Positions 8,230 to 14,597 of a DNA stretch of 18,277 nt are shown here, piece by piece. Each line of letters starts with the position of its first letter. Within the stretch, counting starts at the first letter, position 1. The notes beneath the pieces were generated by a model, which was not told the origin of the DNA, did no database searches, and saw nothing but the letters and a program-made list of their open reading frames with translations. Made by a program: the position numbers and the translations under genes. The DNA comes from an uncultured Collinsella sp. (GTDB taxonomy: Bacteria > Actinomycetota > Coriobacteriia > Coriobacteriales > Coriobacteriaceae): contig URLR01000039.1 in NCBI GenBank assembly GCA_900548815.1, forward strand, positions 1-18,277, written 5' to 3'.

Positions 8230-8257
8230 GCAAAGGCCGCGGCAAGCGCGGCCTTGC
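8230..8257 (-). terminator. Stem-loop between the HMA and ATPase genes
   Basis: GCAAAGGCCGCG (8230-8241) and CGCGGCCTTGC (8247-8257) form an 11-bp GC-rich stem with one bulged A and the loop GCAAG, 19 bases after the HMA stop. No proper U-tract follows in the reading direction, so it may be a weak terminator or a processing/stability structure that sets the HMA-to-ATPase ratio. Confidence 0.5.
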
Positions 8258-8276
8258 GGGTTGGCGTAAACCTTGG

Positions 8277-8495
8277 CTAGAGAATGATCTCGCAGTCCGG
8301 CTCGGCGTCGGCGGTGAACTCCACAACGCGGTCGAGGACCTCGTCGAACTCGGCTTCATCGGCCTCGAGCGTCAGCTTCTGGGTCATAAAGTTGACCGAA
8401 ACGGACTTGACGCCATCGAGCTTGGCCAGCTCGTCCTGAAGCTTACGCGCGCAGTTGGCGCAGTCGATCTCATCGAGCTTGAACTGCTTTTTCAT
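8277..8495 (-). CDS. Free-standing HMA-domain metal-binding protein
   Basis: A 72-aa heavy-metal-associated domain protein, a soluble metallochaperone-type ferredoxin fold. The metal motif IDCANCA holds the CxxC pair C12 and C15; the aspartate just before it (D11) is typical of Zn/Cd-handling HMA domains rather than the MxCxxC of copper chaperones. The rest fits the beta-alpha-beta pattern (KLQDELAKLDGVKSVSVNF). A further cysteine sits near the C-terminus (DCEIIL). ATG 8495 is preceded by AAAGGA with 7-base spacing. It lies between the sensor and the ATPase on the same strand and probably supplies metal to, or regulates, the ATPase that lacks its own HMA domain. Confidence 0.93.
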   Translation of the reverse strand: MKKQFKLDEIDCANCARKLQDELAKLDGVKSVSVNFMTQKLTLEADEAEFDEVLDRVVEFTADAEPDCEIIL

Positions 8496-8558
8496 GGTGG
8501 ATTCCTTTCCCCGTATTTGCGGCTTGGGTGCAGGCCGCGCTGGTACCGTGGTTGGTCG

Positions 8559-8924
8559 CTATTCGCAGATGTGGCTCATGCCCTGGTTGAGCATGGTGTA
8601 GACGTGGTCGTCGGCGAGCGAGTATAGGATATTGCGCCCGTCGCGCCGGAATTTAACCAGGTGCGACTGCTTGAGTGTGCGCAGCTGGTGCGACACCGCG
8701 GACTGCGAGGTTTCGGTCGCTTCGGCGATGTCCGCCACGCAGAGCTCGCGGCCCATGAGGGCATAGAGGATCTTGATGCGCGTGGTGTCGCTGAAGACCT
8801 TGAACAGGTCGGCGAGGTCGTAGAGAAGCTCCTCGTCGGGAAGGTCCTCGGGCGAGCAGGTGGTGGGAATCGCGGGTTCGGTGGCCTCGATGTCGGGTTT
8901 CGTTTCATCAACGCGGATGCTCAT
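8559..8924 (-). CDS. ArsR/SmtB-family zinc/cadmium-responsive repressor
   Basis: Dimeric winged-helix repressor that leaves DNA when it binds metal. It has 121 aa, with a polar N-terminal tail and recognition helix region ETSQSAVSHQLRTLKQSHLV (71-90). The alpha5 zinc site is complete: D105, H107, H118 and E121 have the exact spacing of SmtB D104, H106, H117 and E120. The alpha3 site retains one cysteine (ELCVADIAE, C62), short of the CxC type seen in ELCVCD proteins, so Zn sensing by alpha5 is favoured. ATG 8924 follows AAAGGA (8932-8937) with 7-base spacing. It heads the cluster with the HMA protein and ATPase and overlaps none of them. Confidence 0.95.
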   Translation of the reverse strand: MSIRVDETKPDIEATEPAIPTTCSPEDLPDEELLYDLADLFKVFSDTTRIKILYALMGRELCVADIAEATETSQSAVSHQLRTLKQSHLVKFRRDGRNILYSLADDHVYTMLNQGMSHICE

Positions 8925-8937
8925 TGCAATATCCTTT

Positions 8938-8998
8938 CATATGAACATGCGCTCATATAACTTGCTTCCGATTATATGAGTGTATGTTCATATGTCAA
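8938..8998 (-). promoter_or_regulatory. Zinc-regulated promoter with two ArsR operators
   Basis: On the minus strand, TTGACA (8998-8993) and TATAAT (8976-8971) are both exact sigma-70 consensus hexamers, with 16 bases between. Operator O2 (8971-8994), core ATATGA-N8-TCATAT, covers the -10 and the spacer. Operator O1 (8938-8961), with the same core in inverted orientation, covers the expected start of transcription. The two agree at 18 of 20 core positions. The layout matches SmtB/ArsR 12-2-12 sites and predicts tight repression without metal. Confidence 0.88.
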
Positions 8999-9343
8999 TG
9001 ACGTTCAGGTAATTCGTTGCACAAAATGATGGGGAATAGTGGACGAGATCCCGGAGTGAGCGGTTTTGATAGCCGATGCCGGGGTGGGTGCCCCTGAGCC
9101 GTGCAAAAATTGGAGTATTCTGCAACGATAGGGGGTCCGTTAATTTATTGCAGGCCATATAATGCAGTTCAAGAGTTATCTTAGGGTGTTAATCCGATGA
9201 GTTCTTCCTCAAATGTTGCCTAACGCTCTCACGCAAGAGTGATTTCGCTTCACATTTGGATCCACTCGAGGGTGATAGACACCCGGCTCTGCTGAATACT
9301 CGCAATTTTGCACGTCGCTAAGGTGCCCACCTTGTTAGCCGGT
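8999..9343. other. AT-richer non-coding stretch with inverted 25-bp pair
   Basis: No convincing gene is seen. Imperfect inverted 25-mers at 9100-9124 and 9290-9314 (core GAGTATTC, both beginning CGTGCAAAA in their own direction; 21 of 25 identical without gaps) bound a 215-bp segment. Inside are a TATAAT at 9158-9163, and an ATG at 9197 that opens a 9-codon frame ending in TAA at 9223, perhaps the remnant of a gene start. Small hairpins GGGTG/CACCC (9270-9284) and AAGGTG/CACCTT (9320-9333) lie just after the minus-strand gene that ends at 9344; the second may mark its transcript end. Confidence 0.5.
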
Positions 9344-10534
9344 CTAGCTTCCGGCCCCGAAGATCCTGCCCTCGGGCGCGAAGCTGCTTGTTTGGTTGAG
9401 TGATGGGCTGTCGGGTTCGACAGCCTGCATGTCATCGATTGCCGGAGCCTCGTTAATCGTCGGATCGTCCAATGTGATGCCTTCGAGCATTGCTTTTTCG
9501 AGGTCGATTCGTTGGCGCTCTTCGGAATCCTGGCGAAGCTCCTCCTGGATTCGTTTCTTCTCCTCAATAAACCTTCTGAGTACAAACTGTCTCAGGTCTT
9601 CTTGCATGATTTGAAAGTCTTTTGGCAGACGCGAGGGGCGTATGCCCTCTTTTCGTTGGATCGCCTCCATGACCCTAACGAAAGCGCTGGCATGCATAAA
9701 GGAATAACGACTGACGGTGATGATTCCGTATCCCATGGACGCAAGCGCATTCTTGCGTTCCTCATCGATGGCGCGGTCTTCTTCCGCGTCATGATAAAAA
9801 CCGTTGTATTCAATGTCTGTGCGAGATTTCTTTAGATACGCATCCATAAAGAACTTTTTGCGTCTCGTGAGATTCTTCGCTGCAGCGGTGACCTGCACCT
9901 CGTAATCGGTCTCAACTCCCTTAATACCAAGCCCTCCTTCGCTTTTGGGCAGCGTTAGCATCATGACAAAGGCCGTTTCCATAGGAGACCGGCATCCGTC
10001 GCGCACACATTGGATCGCCTTTCGGGCAAGAGCCAGACCGTCGCATCTGGTAATGGAATTAAAGAACTGTTTTAATCTCTCGGTCGAGGTGAGCGCGAAA
10101 CGCTCGGTATAGGAGGTGGAAGAGTCGGTTCCAAGGGAGTAAGCGCTGCACAGTTCAAAGTAGTACTCCACTAGTTCGCGAAAAGAAAGATAGGTGGCGG
10201 CCTGAAGTGCGCAAAGCTCAACGCCAACAACGAAGATGCCATCTTTAAGCTCTACAAAGCGTGAGTTCGAGAATCGTTTTGAAGAAACGTGGCATTGACA
10301 GTCCATCGCGTAGCGCGCGTTCCTGCGATCAAACACCATTACCTCGAGGGAATCATTTGCGTCGAGGGAAACATCATGTTTGGTGAGCCATTCTGCGGCT
10401 GCGTCAAGGAGCGTTCCGGTGGGACATGATCCGTAAATCGCGGCAGGGTTACAGGACTCGATGCCTTTCGCAGACACCGAATGCGCGGCCTGGTAGACCG
10501 CTTTTGCAGTGGTATGTGACAATACGATACTCAT
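9344..10534 (-). CDS. AbiEi/DUF559-like protein with endonuclease-fold C-terminal domain
   Basis: Function unknown; it resembles the actinobacterial AbiEi-type/DUF559 proteins, recalled here by pattern rather than by a search. 396 aa. The N-terminal half (VLSHTTA at 4-10, then GIFVVGVELCALQAATYLSFRELVEYYFELC at about 99-129) has the layout of the AbiEi-like sensor part. SPMET (183-187) opens the second half. The Vsr/PD-(D/E)XK-like core is at about 228-275: FFMDAYLKK (D231), DIEYNGFYHD (E242, H248, D249), then GYGIITVSR. A charged helical tail (about 310-350) and an acidic end follow. The start fits the family beginning but has no Shine-Dalgarno sequence. Codon use is less GC-rich than its neighbours, and AT-rich non-coding DNA flanks it on both sides, suggesting transfer. 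No partner toxin or methylase is adjacent. Confidence 0.7.
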   Translation of the reverse strand: MSIVLSHTTAKAVYQAAHSVSAKGIESCNPAAIYGSCPTGTLLDAAAEWLTKHDVSLDANDSLEVMVFDRRNARYAMDCQCHVSSKRFSNSRFVELKDGIFVVGVELCALQAATYLSFRELVEYYFELCSAYSLGTDSSTSYTERFALTSTERLKQFFNSITRCDGLALARKAIQCVRDGCRSPMETAFVMMLTLPKSEGGLGIKGVETDYEVQVTAAAKNLTRRKKFFMDAYLKKSRTDIEYNGFYHDAEEDRAIDEERKNALASMGYGIITVSRYSFMHASAFVRVMEAIQRKEGIRPSRLPKDFQIMQEDLRQFVLRRFIEEKKRIQEELRQDSEERQRIDLEKAMLEGITLDDPTINEAPAIDDMQAVEPDSPSLNQTSSFAPEGRIFGAGS

Positions 10535-10885
10535 GCTATATATCGTGTCAGCTAATGCCGTGTTGATGGCGCTGAGTGGAAAAGTCGTTTTAGAGGTCTA
10601 GCCAAATGCTGTCCAAAAGCTTGACGCAATTATGGGTTGGTATGCCCTAAATAAAAGTTTTCGCAGCTTAGCTATAGCATATAAATACTCAATTGCTGCA
10701 CATTTGATATCGATGCATCACCATCCGACAACGAATTACGTGTCGGGAATTGGTCGAAATCGTTCAAAATGAGGGTTCAGAATTTGTGATGGCAGATCTA
10801 TCTGTGGAACGTAGGGCGGCCCCGCTGCGGGGTTTCCCGCTGCGAGACCGCTCGTGATCTACGCCGGAGTTTGGCGTAGACGTTT
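10535..10885. other. AT-rich non-coding gap before the AbiEi-like gene
   Basis: No gene is supported. The half next to 10534 should hold the minus-strand promoter of the AbiEi-like gene, but no convincing -35/-10 pair stands out. A bulged hairpin occurs at 10725-10746 (CCGACA with TGTCGG). At 10820-10832, CCCCGC/GCGGGG forms a tight GC stem, within a stretch where CGCAGCGGG is directly repeated on the minus strand. These GC-rich structures belong to the end of the exonuclease transcript. Confidence 0.5.
10859..10879 (-). terminator. Stem-loop at the end of the exonuclease gene
   Basis: CTACGCC (10859-10865) and GGCGTAG (10873-10879) form a perfect 7-bp stem around a 7-base loop, starting 6 bases after the stop codon in the minus direction. 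The GC hairpin at 10820-10832 follows. No U-run is present, so termination efficiency is uncertain. Confidence 0.5.
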
Positions 10886-11854
10886 CTACTTGGCAAACAG
10901 GTTCTTGAGGTTGAACTCGGCTTGGACGGTGCGAAGCATGAGGTCGGTGTCGTCGAGGCCCAGGTGCTGCTCGTTGGCGTCGGCGGCGAGGGTGCCACGG
11001 CGGCGCGCCCAGTTCTCGAGCGCGGCGGGCGCGGACTCGCGGGGGAGCGAGCGGACGTCGGCATCCAGGCTGCGGCAGATCTGGCGCGAGTCGATGACGA
11101 TGATCTTGCCGGCGCGGCGTGCCTCGGCGTAACCGTCCAGGTGGATCTTGAACCAACTGTCTTCGAACGCGGCGTTATGCGCCATGTACGGGTACTTCTT
11201 CATAAGTTTGAGCAGCTGCTTCTGCAGTTCCTTGTTCTCGCGGAATGGTTTTTTGCCGTCGATGTCGTCCCAGGTAATGTGATGGATGTTCGATAGCGGC
11301 ACATCCTCGCCGCGGTAGATGTCGGGCAGGCCGCAGTAGTGTGCCTCGGCGTCATGCGGGACGGCGTCGCTGGTGAGCTCCATGATCTCCCAACCCACAT
11401 TGATGATATAACCGCGCTCGGGTGCACGGCCGGTGGTCTCGATGTCGATACCGAGCACGGTGCCCTGGATGGGCTTGCGGGCGTAGGCCACGCCGAGCGC
11501 GTCGCGGTCGCCGCGGATTTCGCGCATAACGGACGCGGCGGTGCGCTTTTGCATCTTGCCGATGGCGGCGCAGGTGTCGGCATCGGACAGGCCGCGCGAA
11601 AGCGTCGCGGGCGTCACGTTGCGCAGGCGTGCCTCGCCAATCTGGTCGCACAGGTCGCGGTTGCGGTCGGCCAGGTCGCGCACGGTGGCAAAGTCGAAGC
11701 TGGGGTCGCCCTCGGCGGTAAAGTACTCGGTTTCGAGCACCTTAAGGGCCTCCTCGCCCTTCTGGCGCTCGGATTCCATGGCGCCGTGGTCGCCATAGAT
11801 AAACATGGGAATAAACGGCTGGCGCTCGTATTCAAGTGCTTGCGAAACGTTCAT
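10886..11854 (-). CDS. DnaQ-like DEDDh 3'-5' exonuclease
   Basis: Predicted cytoplasmic 3'-5' exonuclease of the DnaQ/RNase T superfamily. 322 aa; the first 130 residues are a charged region I do not recognise. The exonuclease fold runs from about 131 to 312: ExoI GIDIETTG (D137, E139), ExoII HNAAFEDSWF (226-235), ExoIII H297-x4-D302 (HLGLDD). E. coli DnaQ reads HNAAFDIGFM at ExoII, so E231 sits where the catalytic aspartate normally is; D232 is next to it. ATG 11854 has AAGGAG (11861-11866) with 6-base spacing. It stands alone, divergent from the exporter gene. The role (repair, replication editing or RNA processing) cannot be told from sequence. Confidence 0.87.
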   Translation of the reverse strand: MNVSQALEYERQPFIPMFIYGDHGAMESERQKGEEALKVLETEYFTAEGDPSFDFATVRDLADRNRDLCDQIGEARLRNVTPATLSRGLSDADTCAAIGKMQKRTAASVMREIRGDRDALGVAYARKPIQGTVLGIDIETTGRAPERGYIINVGWEIMELTSDAVPHDAEAHYCGLPDIYRGEDVPLSNIHHITWDDIDGKKPFRENKELQKQLLKLMKKYPYMAHNAAFEDSWFKIHLDGYAEARRAGKIIVIDSRQICRSLDADVRSLPRESAPAALENWARRRGTLAADANEQHLGLDDTDLMLRTVQAEFNLKNLFAK

Positions 11855-11914
11855 AGGCTGCTCCTTGGACGGGCCGCGTCGCGCGGCTCGGGGTTACTGA
11901 GTTGTGGCGAGATG

Positions 11915-11973
11915 ATAGTTTACCATGGGCAACTATTGGCACCGCGCCCGGGACAACTACAATACCCTAGTTG
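11915..11973 (+). promoter_or_regulatory. Promoter and operator region of the metal exporter gene
   Basis: A near-palindrome (11915-11936; ATAGTT...AACTAT, 18 of 22 positions symmetric, CATG centre) abuts a promoter, TTGGCA (11936-11941), 16 bases, TACAAT (11958-11963). A second inverted pair, CAACTA (11954-11959) and TAGTTG (11968-11973), covers the -10. The first site shares TAGT, four bases, CATGGGCAACT, one base, TTG (11916-11938) with the leader of the DtxR-type regulator (5470-5492). This suggests shared metalloregulation. The palindrome also faces the divergent exonuclease gene. Confidence 0.65.
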
Positions 11974-12025
11974 ACCGCTAGGACTTTTACAATGCTGCCG
12001 AAAGACACGAAAGGTTCCATCCGTC

Positions 12026-13114
12026 ATGGATTTACTGATTGATATTCTGCTCGACGCCGGCAAGGACACGCTGTCGCTGGTGCCGTTTTTGTTGGTGACG
12101 TATCTTGCTCTCGAGACACTTGAGCACGTTGCGGGCGACCGCGTCAACGGCGCTATCAAGCGCGCCGGCGCTGCGGGTCCCGTGGTTGGCTCGCTGCTGG
12201 GCATTGTGCCGCAGTGCGGATTTTCGGCCATGGCAGCAACGCTGTACGCCGGCCGTGTCGTGACCTTGGGCACGTTGGTGGCGGTGTTCCTTTCGACCTC
12301 CGACGAGATGCTGCCGCTGCTACTTGCCGAGCAGGTTCCCGTGCAGACTATGGCGATGCTTTTGGCTTCGAAAGCGCTTATCGCACTGGTCACGGGCTTT
12401 ATCGTAGATGCCGCCATTCGCGGTCTGCGTCGCAACGCCCGCGCGCATGCGGCGATTCGTCGTACCGTGTTGGGGACCACTGTCAATCCGGCGCACGTTA
12501 ACTGCGCGCATGACGACCACAGCGGCGGTGACATCATCGACGAGGTGGCCGAGGCGGGCGTGAGCGCCGACCACATCCACGAGTTGTGCGAGCGCGACCA
12601 TTGCGGTTGCGATGAAGACGAGGACGAGCACGAACACGGACATGGCCACGATCACGGTCATGAGGGCGAACATGAACACCATGATGGTCACGGTCACTCC
12701 CACTCCCACGAAGGGACGCCTGTCCTGTCGATCATCCGCAGCGCGATCTCGCACACCGTGCAGGTCTCGGTATTCATTTTTCTGGTGACGCTGATTCTGG
12801 TCGCCGTGCTCGAGACGTTCGGCGAGTCCGCGATCGAGCAGTTCCTGCGCGGCAACGAGATACTCGCTGTCCTGGGTTCGGCGCTTGTCGGGCTGATTCC
12901 CAATTGCTCGGCCAGCGTCGTCATTACGCAACTGTACCTGGAAGGCGCGCTGCAGCTGGCCCCGATGCTCGCCGGCACGCTCATTTCCGCCGGCGTGGGT
13001 TATCTGGTGCTGTTCCGCACCAACCGCAGCGCCCGCGAAAATGCCGTGTTCCTGATTATGATGTACGTCATCGGCGCGGGCTGGGGTCTCATCCTTTCCG
13101 CCTTTGGCCTCTAA
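12026..13114 (+). CDS. ArsP_2-type putative metal exporter with His-rich loop
   Basis: Polytopic membrane protein of the ArsP_2 (10-TM heavy-metal exporter) family, whose members are variously named arsenic efflux protein or putative manganese transporter; the substrate is not established. 362 aa with two homologous halves. Each carries a proline-cysteine motif inside a helix: GIVPQCGFS (59-67) and GLIPNCSAS (289-297). Between them is a long hydrophilic loop (about 135-232) whose end (201-229) is almost entirely His, Glu, Asp and Gly, a likely divalent-metal binding or sensing segment; cysteines at 160, 188, 193 and 195 add to it. ATG 12026 follows GAAAGG (12009-12014). Single gene. Its promoter carries the site shared with the DtxR-type regulator, which favours a Mn or Fe link over arsenic. 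Confidence 0.82.
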   Translation: MDLLIDILLDAGKDTLSLVPFLLVTYLALETLEHVAGDRVNGAIKRAGAAGPVVGSLLGIVPQCGFSAMAATLYAGRVVTLGTLVAVFLSTSDEMLPLLLAEQVPVQTMAMLLASKALIALVTGFIVDAAIRGLRRNARAHAAIRRTVLGTTVNPAHVNCAHDDHSGGDIIDEVAEAGVSADHIHELCERDHCGCDEDEDEHEHGHGHDHGHEGEHEHHDGHGHSHSHEGTPVLSIIRSAISHTVQVSVFIFLVTLILVAVLETFGESAIEQFLRGNEILAVLGSALVGLIPNCSASVVITQLYLEGALQLAPMLAGTLISAGVGYLVLFRTNRSARENAVFLIMMYVIGAGWGLILSAFGL

Positions 13115-13165
13115 GTAGATGTTTGGGATAGGCCGTAAAAACTGGGGTATACCGTAAAATCTACC
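13115..13165 (+). repeat. GTAGAT...TCTACC repeat, copy A (expanded)
   Basis: It begins directly after the exporter stop codon. GTAGATGTTTGGGATAGG matches the start of copy B on the opposite strand (GTAGATTTTTGGGACATG) at 15 of 18 positions, and both end in AAATCTACC. Copy A contains CCGTAAAA twice (13133-13140 and 13152-13159), an apparent 19-base internal duplication. The outer GTAGAT and ATCTAC can pair, but no T-tract follows. Confidence 0.65.
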
Positions 13166-13208
13166 GCCATGACTTGGGCGTTGGATGCGCGTCAATCGCC
13201 AAAACAAA

Positions 13209-13245
13209 AAGGTAGATTTCCGGACATGTCCCAAAAATCTACCTT
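13209..13245 (-). terminator. Terminator of the DUF188 operon (repeat copy B)
   Basis: AAGGTAGATTT (13209-13219) and AAATCTACCTT (13235-13245) form a perfect 11-bp stem. The 15-base loop contains the palindrome GGACATGTCC (13222-13231). In the minus direction the stem runs into a T-rich tract ending in TTTGTTTT. It begins two bases after the DUF188 stop and is an inverted relative of copy A. Confidence 0.82.
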
Positions 13246-13247
13246 GG

Positions 13248-13730
13248 TTAGCGCAGCAGCTCGGTGAGGTTGCGTTTAAAGCGGGCGCGGTCTTCGCTGG
13301 TAAATGCCGCCGGCCCGCGAGTGCGTCCGCCGGCGCGGCGCACCTTCTTTTCCTCGTGGCGAATAAACAGCTGCATGTCGATGGTTGCTTTGTCGTAGAC
13401 GCGCCCGCGCACACCGATAGCGGCGGCATCGCGCCCGAGCACCATGCTCGCCAAGCCAATGTCCTGCGTCACGACCACGTCGCCCGCCTGCAGGCGTTCG
13501 ACAATGGCAAAGTCGGCGCTGTCGGCGCCCACGCTCACATCGAGCGTCGTGACCCAAAAGCCGCGTCGCGCGTGCTCGGCATCGCGCGGGTCGTCGCGGC
13601 GAATGTGCCGTTCCAGGTTTTGCGTGCTGTTGCCGGCGATAACAACGGCGACGCCCGCCCGCCGCGCGCAGTCAATCGACTCGCGCGTGACCGGGCAGGC
13701 GTCTGCATCAATAAAGAGCGTTCGTGGCAT
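13248..13730 (-). CDS. DUF188 (YaiI/YqxD, UPF0178) family protein
   Basis: A 160-aa soluble protein of the widespread UPF0178 family, with a PIN-like nuclease fold but no established substrate. Family marks: DADACPV (8-14) at the N-terminus, a conserved acidic region before IVERLQAGDVVVTQDIGLA, and the C-terminal GGRTRGPAAFTSEDRARF segment. The clustered acidic residues (D8, D10 and the D of TQDIG) are the likely metal site by analogy with PIN domains. Its ATG (13730) follows immediately on the stop of the upstream HdeD-like gene (TAG at 13733-13731), so the two are translationally coupled and share the terminator at 13209-13245. Confidence 0.92.
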   Translation of the reverse strand: MPRTLFIDADACPVTRESIDCARRAGVAVVIAGNSTQNLERHIRRDDPRDAEHARRGFWVTTLDVSVGADSADFAIVERLQAGDVVVTQDIGLASMVLGRDAAAIGVRGRVYDKATIDMQLFIRHEEKKVRRAGGRTRGPAAFTSEDRARFKRNLTELLR

Positions 13731-14333
13731 CTAGCGCACCAGTTTGCCAAATTGAATAGCGCGAACAATCAGCGTTACGCCAAACACCAGCAGCGCGGCG
13801 CCGCTAAAGATGACGAGCATCTTGGCCGACCACAGCGGATAGATAAACACGAACATGCCGGCGATGATGGAAAGTGCGCCGCTCAGGATGGCGAGGGCGC
13901 GGTTGGACGAAAGCTCGGACTCCAGAATGGACATGACACCTTCGACAATCCAGCCAAAGCCGGCCACGATAACCACCATCGTGGTGAGCGTCGCGGTCGA
14001 GAAGGCCTGGTTGCGCAGGATTATGACGCCGCCCAAGATAATGAGTAGGTTGGAGATGATGCTCGTCACGCGCCAGCCGGTGGGCAGCAGTGGCTCGAAA
14101 ACAGCGGTAAACAGCCTGATCGCGGCCGTGATCACAAAGTAGAAGCCCAAGACGGTCGTTAGGAAGACGAGGGACTTGGCAGGCGCAAACAGCAGTGCGA
14201 TGCCGGCGACGAGCGCCAAGACGCCCGTGATGGCGTAAATCCAGCGCACGGCCTTGACGGCCTTGCCTGCCATGCTTTTCTCGTCAAATCCAAACTGGCT
14301 CGATTTTTGGTCATCATTCTTAAAGATGCCCAT
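13731..14333 (-). CDS. HdeD/DUF308 family membrane protein
   Basis: A 200-aa integral membrane protein with about six hydrophobic segments arranged as pairs, the layout of the HdeD (acid-resistance membrane protein) family. The molecular role is unknown. A polar N-terminal tail (about 30 residues) precedes WIYAITGVLALVAGIALLF, and positively charged residues cluster at the C-terminus (AIQFGKLVR). ATG 14333 is preceded by AAGGAG at close spacing and is chosen over an in-frame start about 100 bases upstream, which lacks such a site and adds unrelated sequence. It is the first gene of a two-gene unit with the DUF188 gene. Confidence 0.85.
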   Translation of the reverse strand: MGIFKNDDQKSSQFGFDEKSMAGKAVKAVRWIYAITGVLALVAGIALLFAPAKSLVFLTTVLGFYFVITAAIRLFTAVFEPLLPTGWRVTSIISNLLIILGGVIILRNQAFSTATLTTMVVIVAGFGWIVEGVMSILESELSSNRALAILSGALSIIAGMFVFIYPLWSAKMLVIFSGAALLVFGVTLIVRAIQFGKLVR

Positions 14334-14431
14334 AATGTCTCCTTTCCGTGCGGTGCACGTCGCGTTCATTGCTCTCCGTGCGGCGTACGCCAAAAGTGCT
14401 GCAACAAGTATCGCCCAAGGGCGCCGATGCA

Positions 14432-14460
14432 TGGGGCGGGAAGGACGAATTGCCGCCCCA
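14432..14460. other. Stem-loop in the HdeD/nitroreductase intergenic region
   Basis: TGGGGCGG (14432-14439) pairs perfectly with CCGCCCCA (14453-14460) over 8 bp around a 13-base loop. It lies in the 264-base gap between the divergent HdeD-like and nitroreductase genes. It does not follow either gene's end, so a role in termination is unlikely. The same gap holds the 10-bp palindrome GGCGTACGCC (14382-14391). No gene is seen in the gap. Confidence 0.5.
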
Positions 14461-14511
14461 CATTCCCGAATTGTTACTTTTGTTCCCGCTCCAGTGAGGA
14501 TTAATCAACAA

Positions 14512-14569
14512 TTGTAGAACATTACGCCGCTGTATGTAATTGCCTAGGTTTTAGGTTAGATTCTCCTAA
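14512..14569 (+). promoter_or_regulatory. Nitroreductase leader: weak promoter and DtxR/IdeR-like box
   Basis: TTAGGTTAGATTCTCCTAA (14551-14569) agrees with the DtxR/IdeR iron-box consensus (TTAGGTTAGSCTAACCTAA) at 15 of 19 positions, with the left 9 bases perfect and TTAGG/CCTAA arms. A weak promoter, TTGTAG (14512-14517), 17 bases, TGTAAT (14535-14540), would put the transcription start just before the box, where a bound repressor would block it. Confidence 0.5.
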
Positions 14570-14597
14570 GGACAATTGGCTTGTATTGGGGGTCCCT

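Noticed and set aside
8177..8359. Upstream extension of the metal ATPase into the HMA gene
   Set aside because: It is out of frame with the real HMA protein, crosses the operator, and adds low-complexity sequence. ATG 8176 has GGGAGGA.
9197..9223. A 9-codon frame (MSSSSNVA) as a leader peptide
   Set aside because: There is no structured attenuator after it and no plus-strand gene downstream to control. It could be a gene remnant, so it is only noted in the gap entry.
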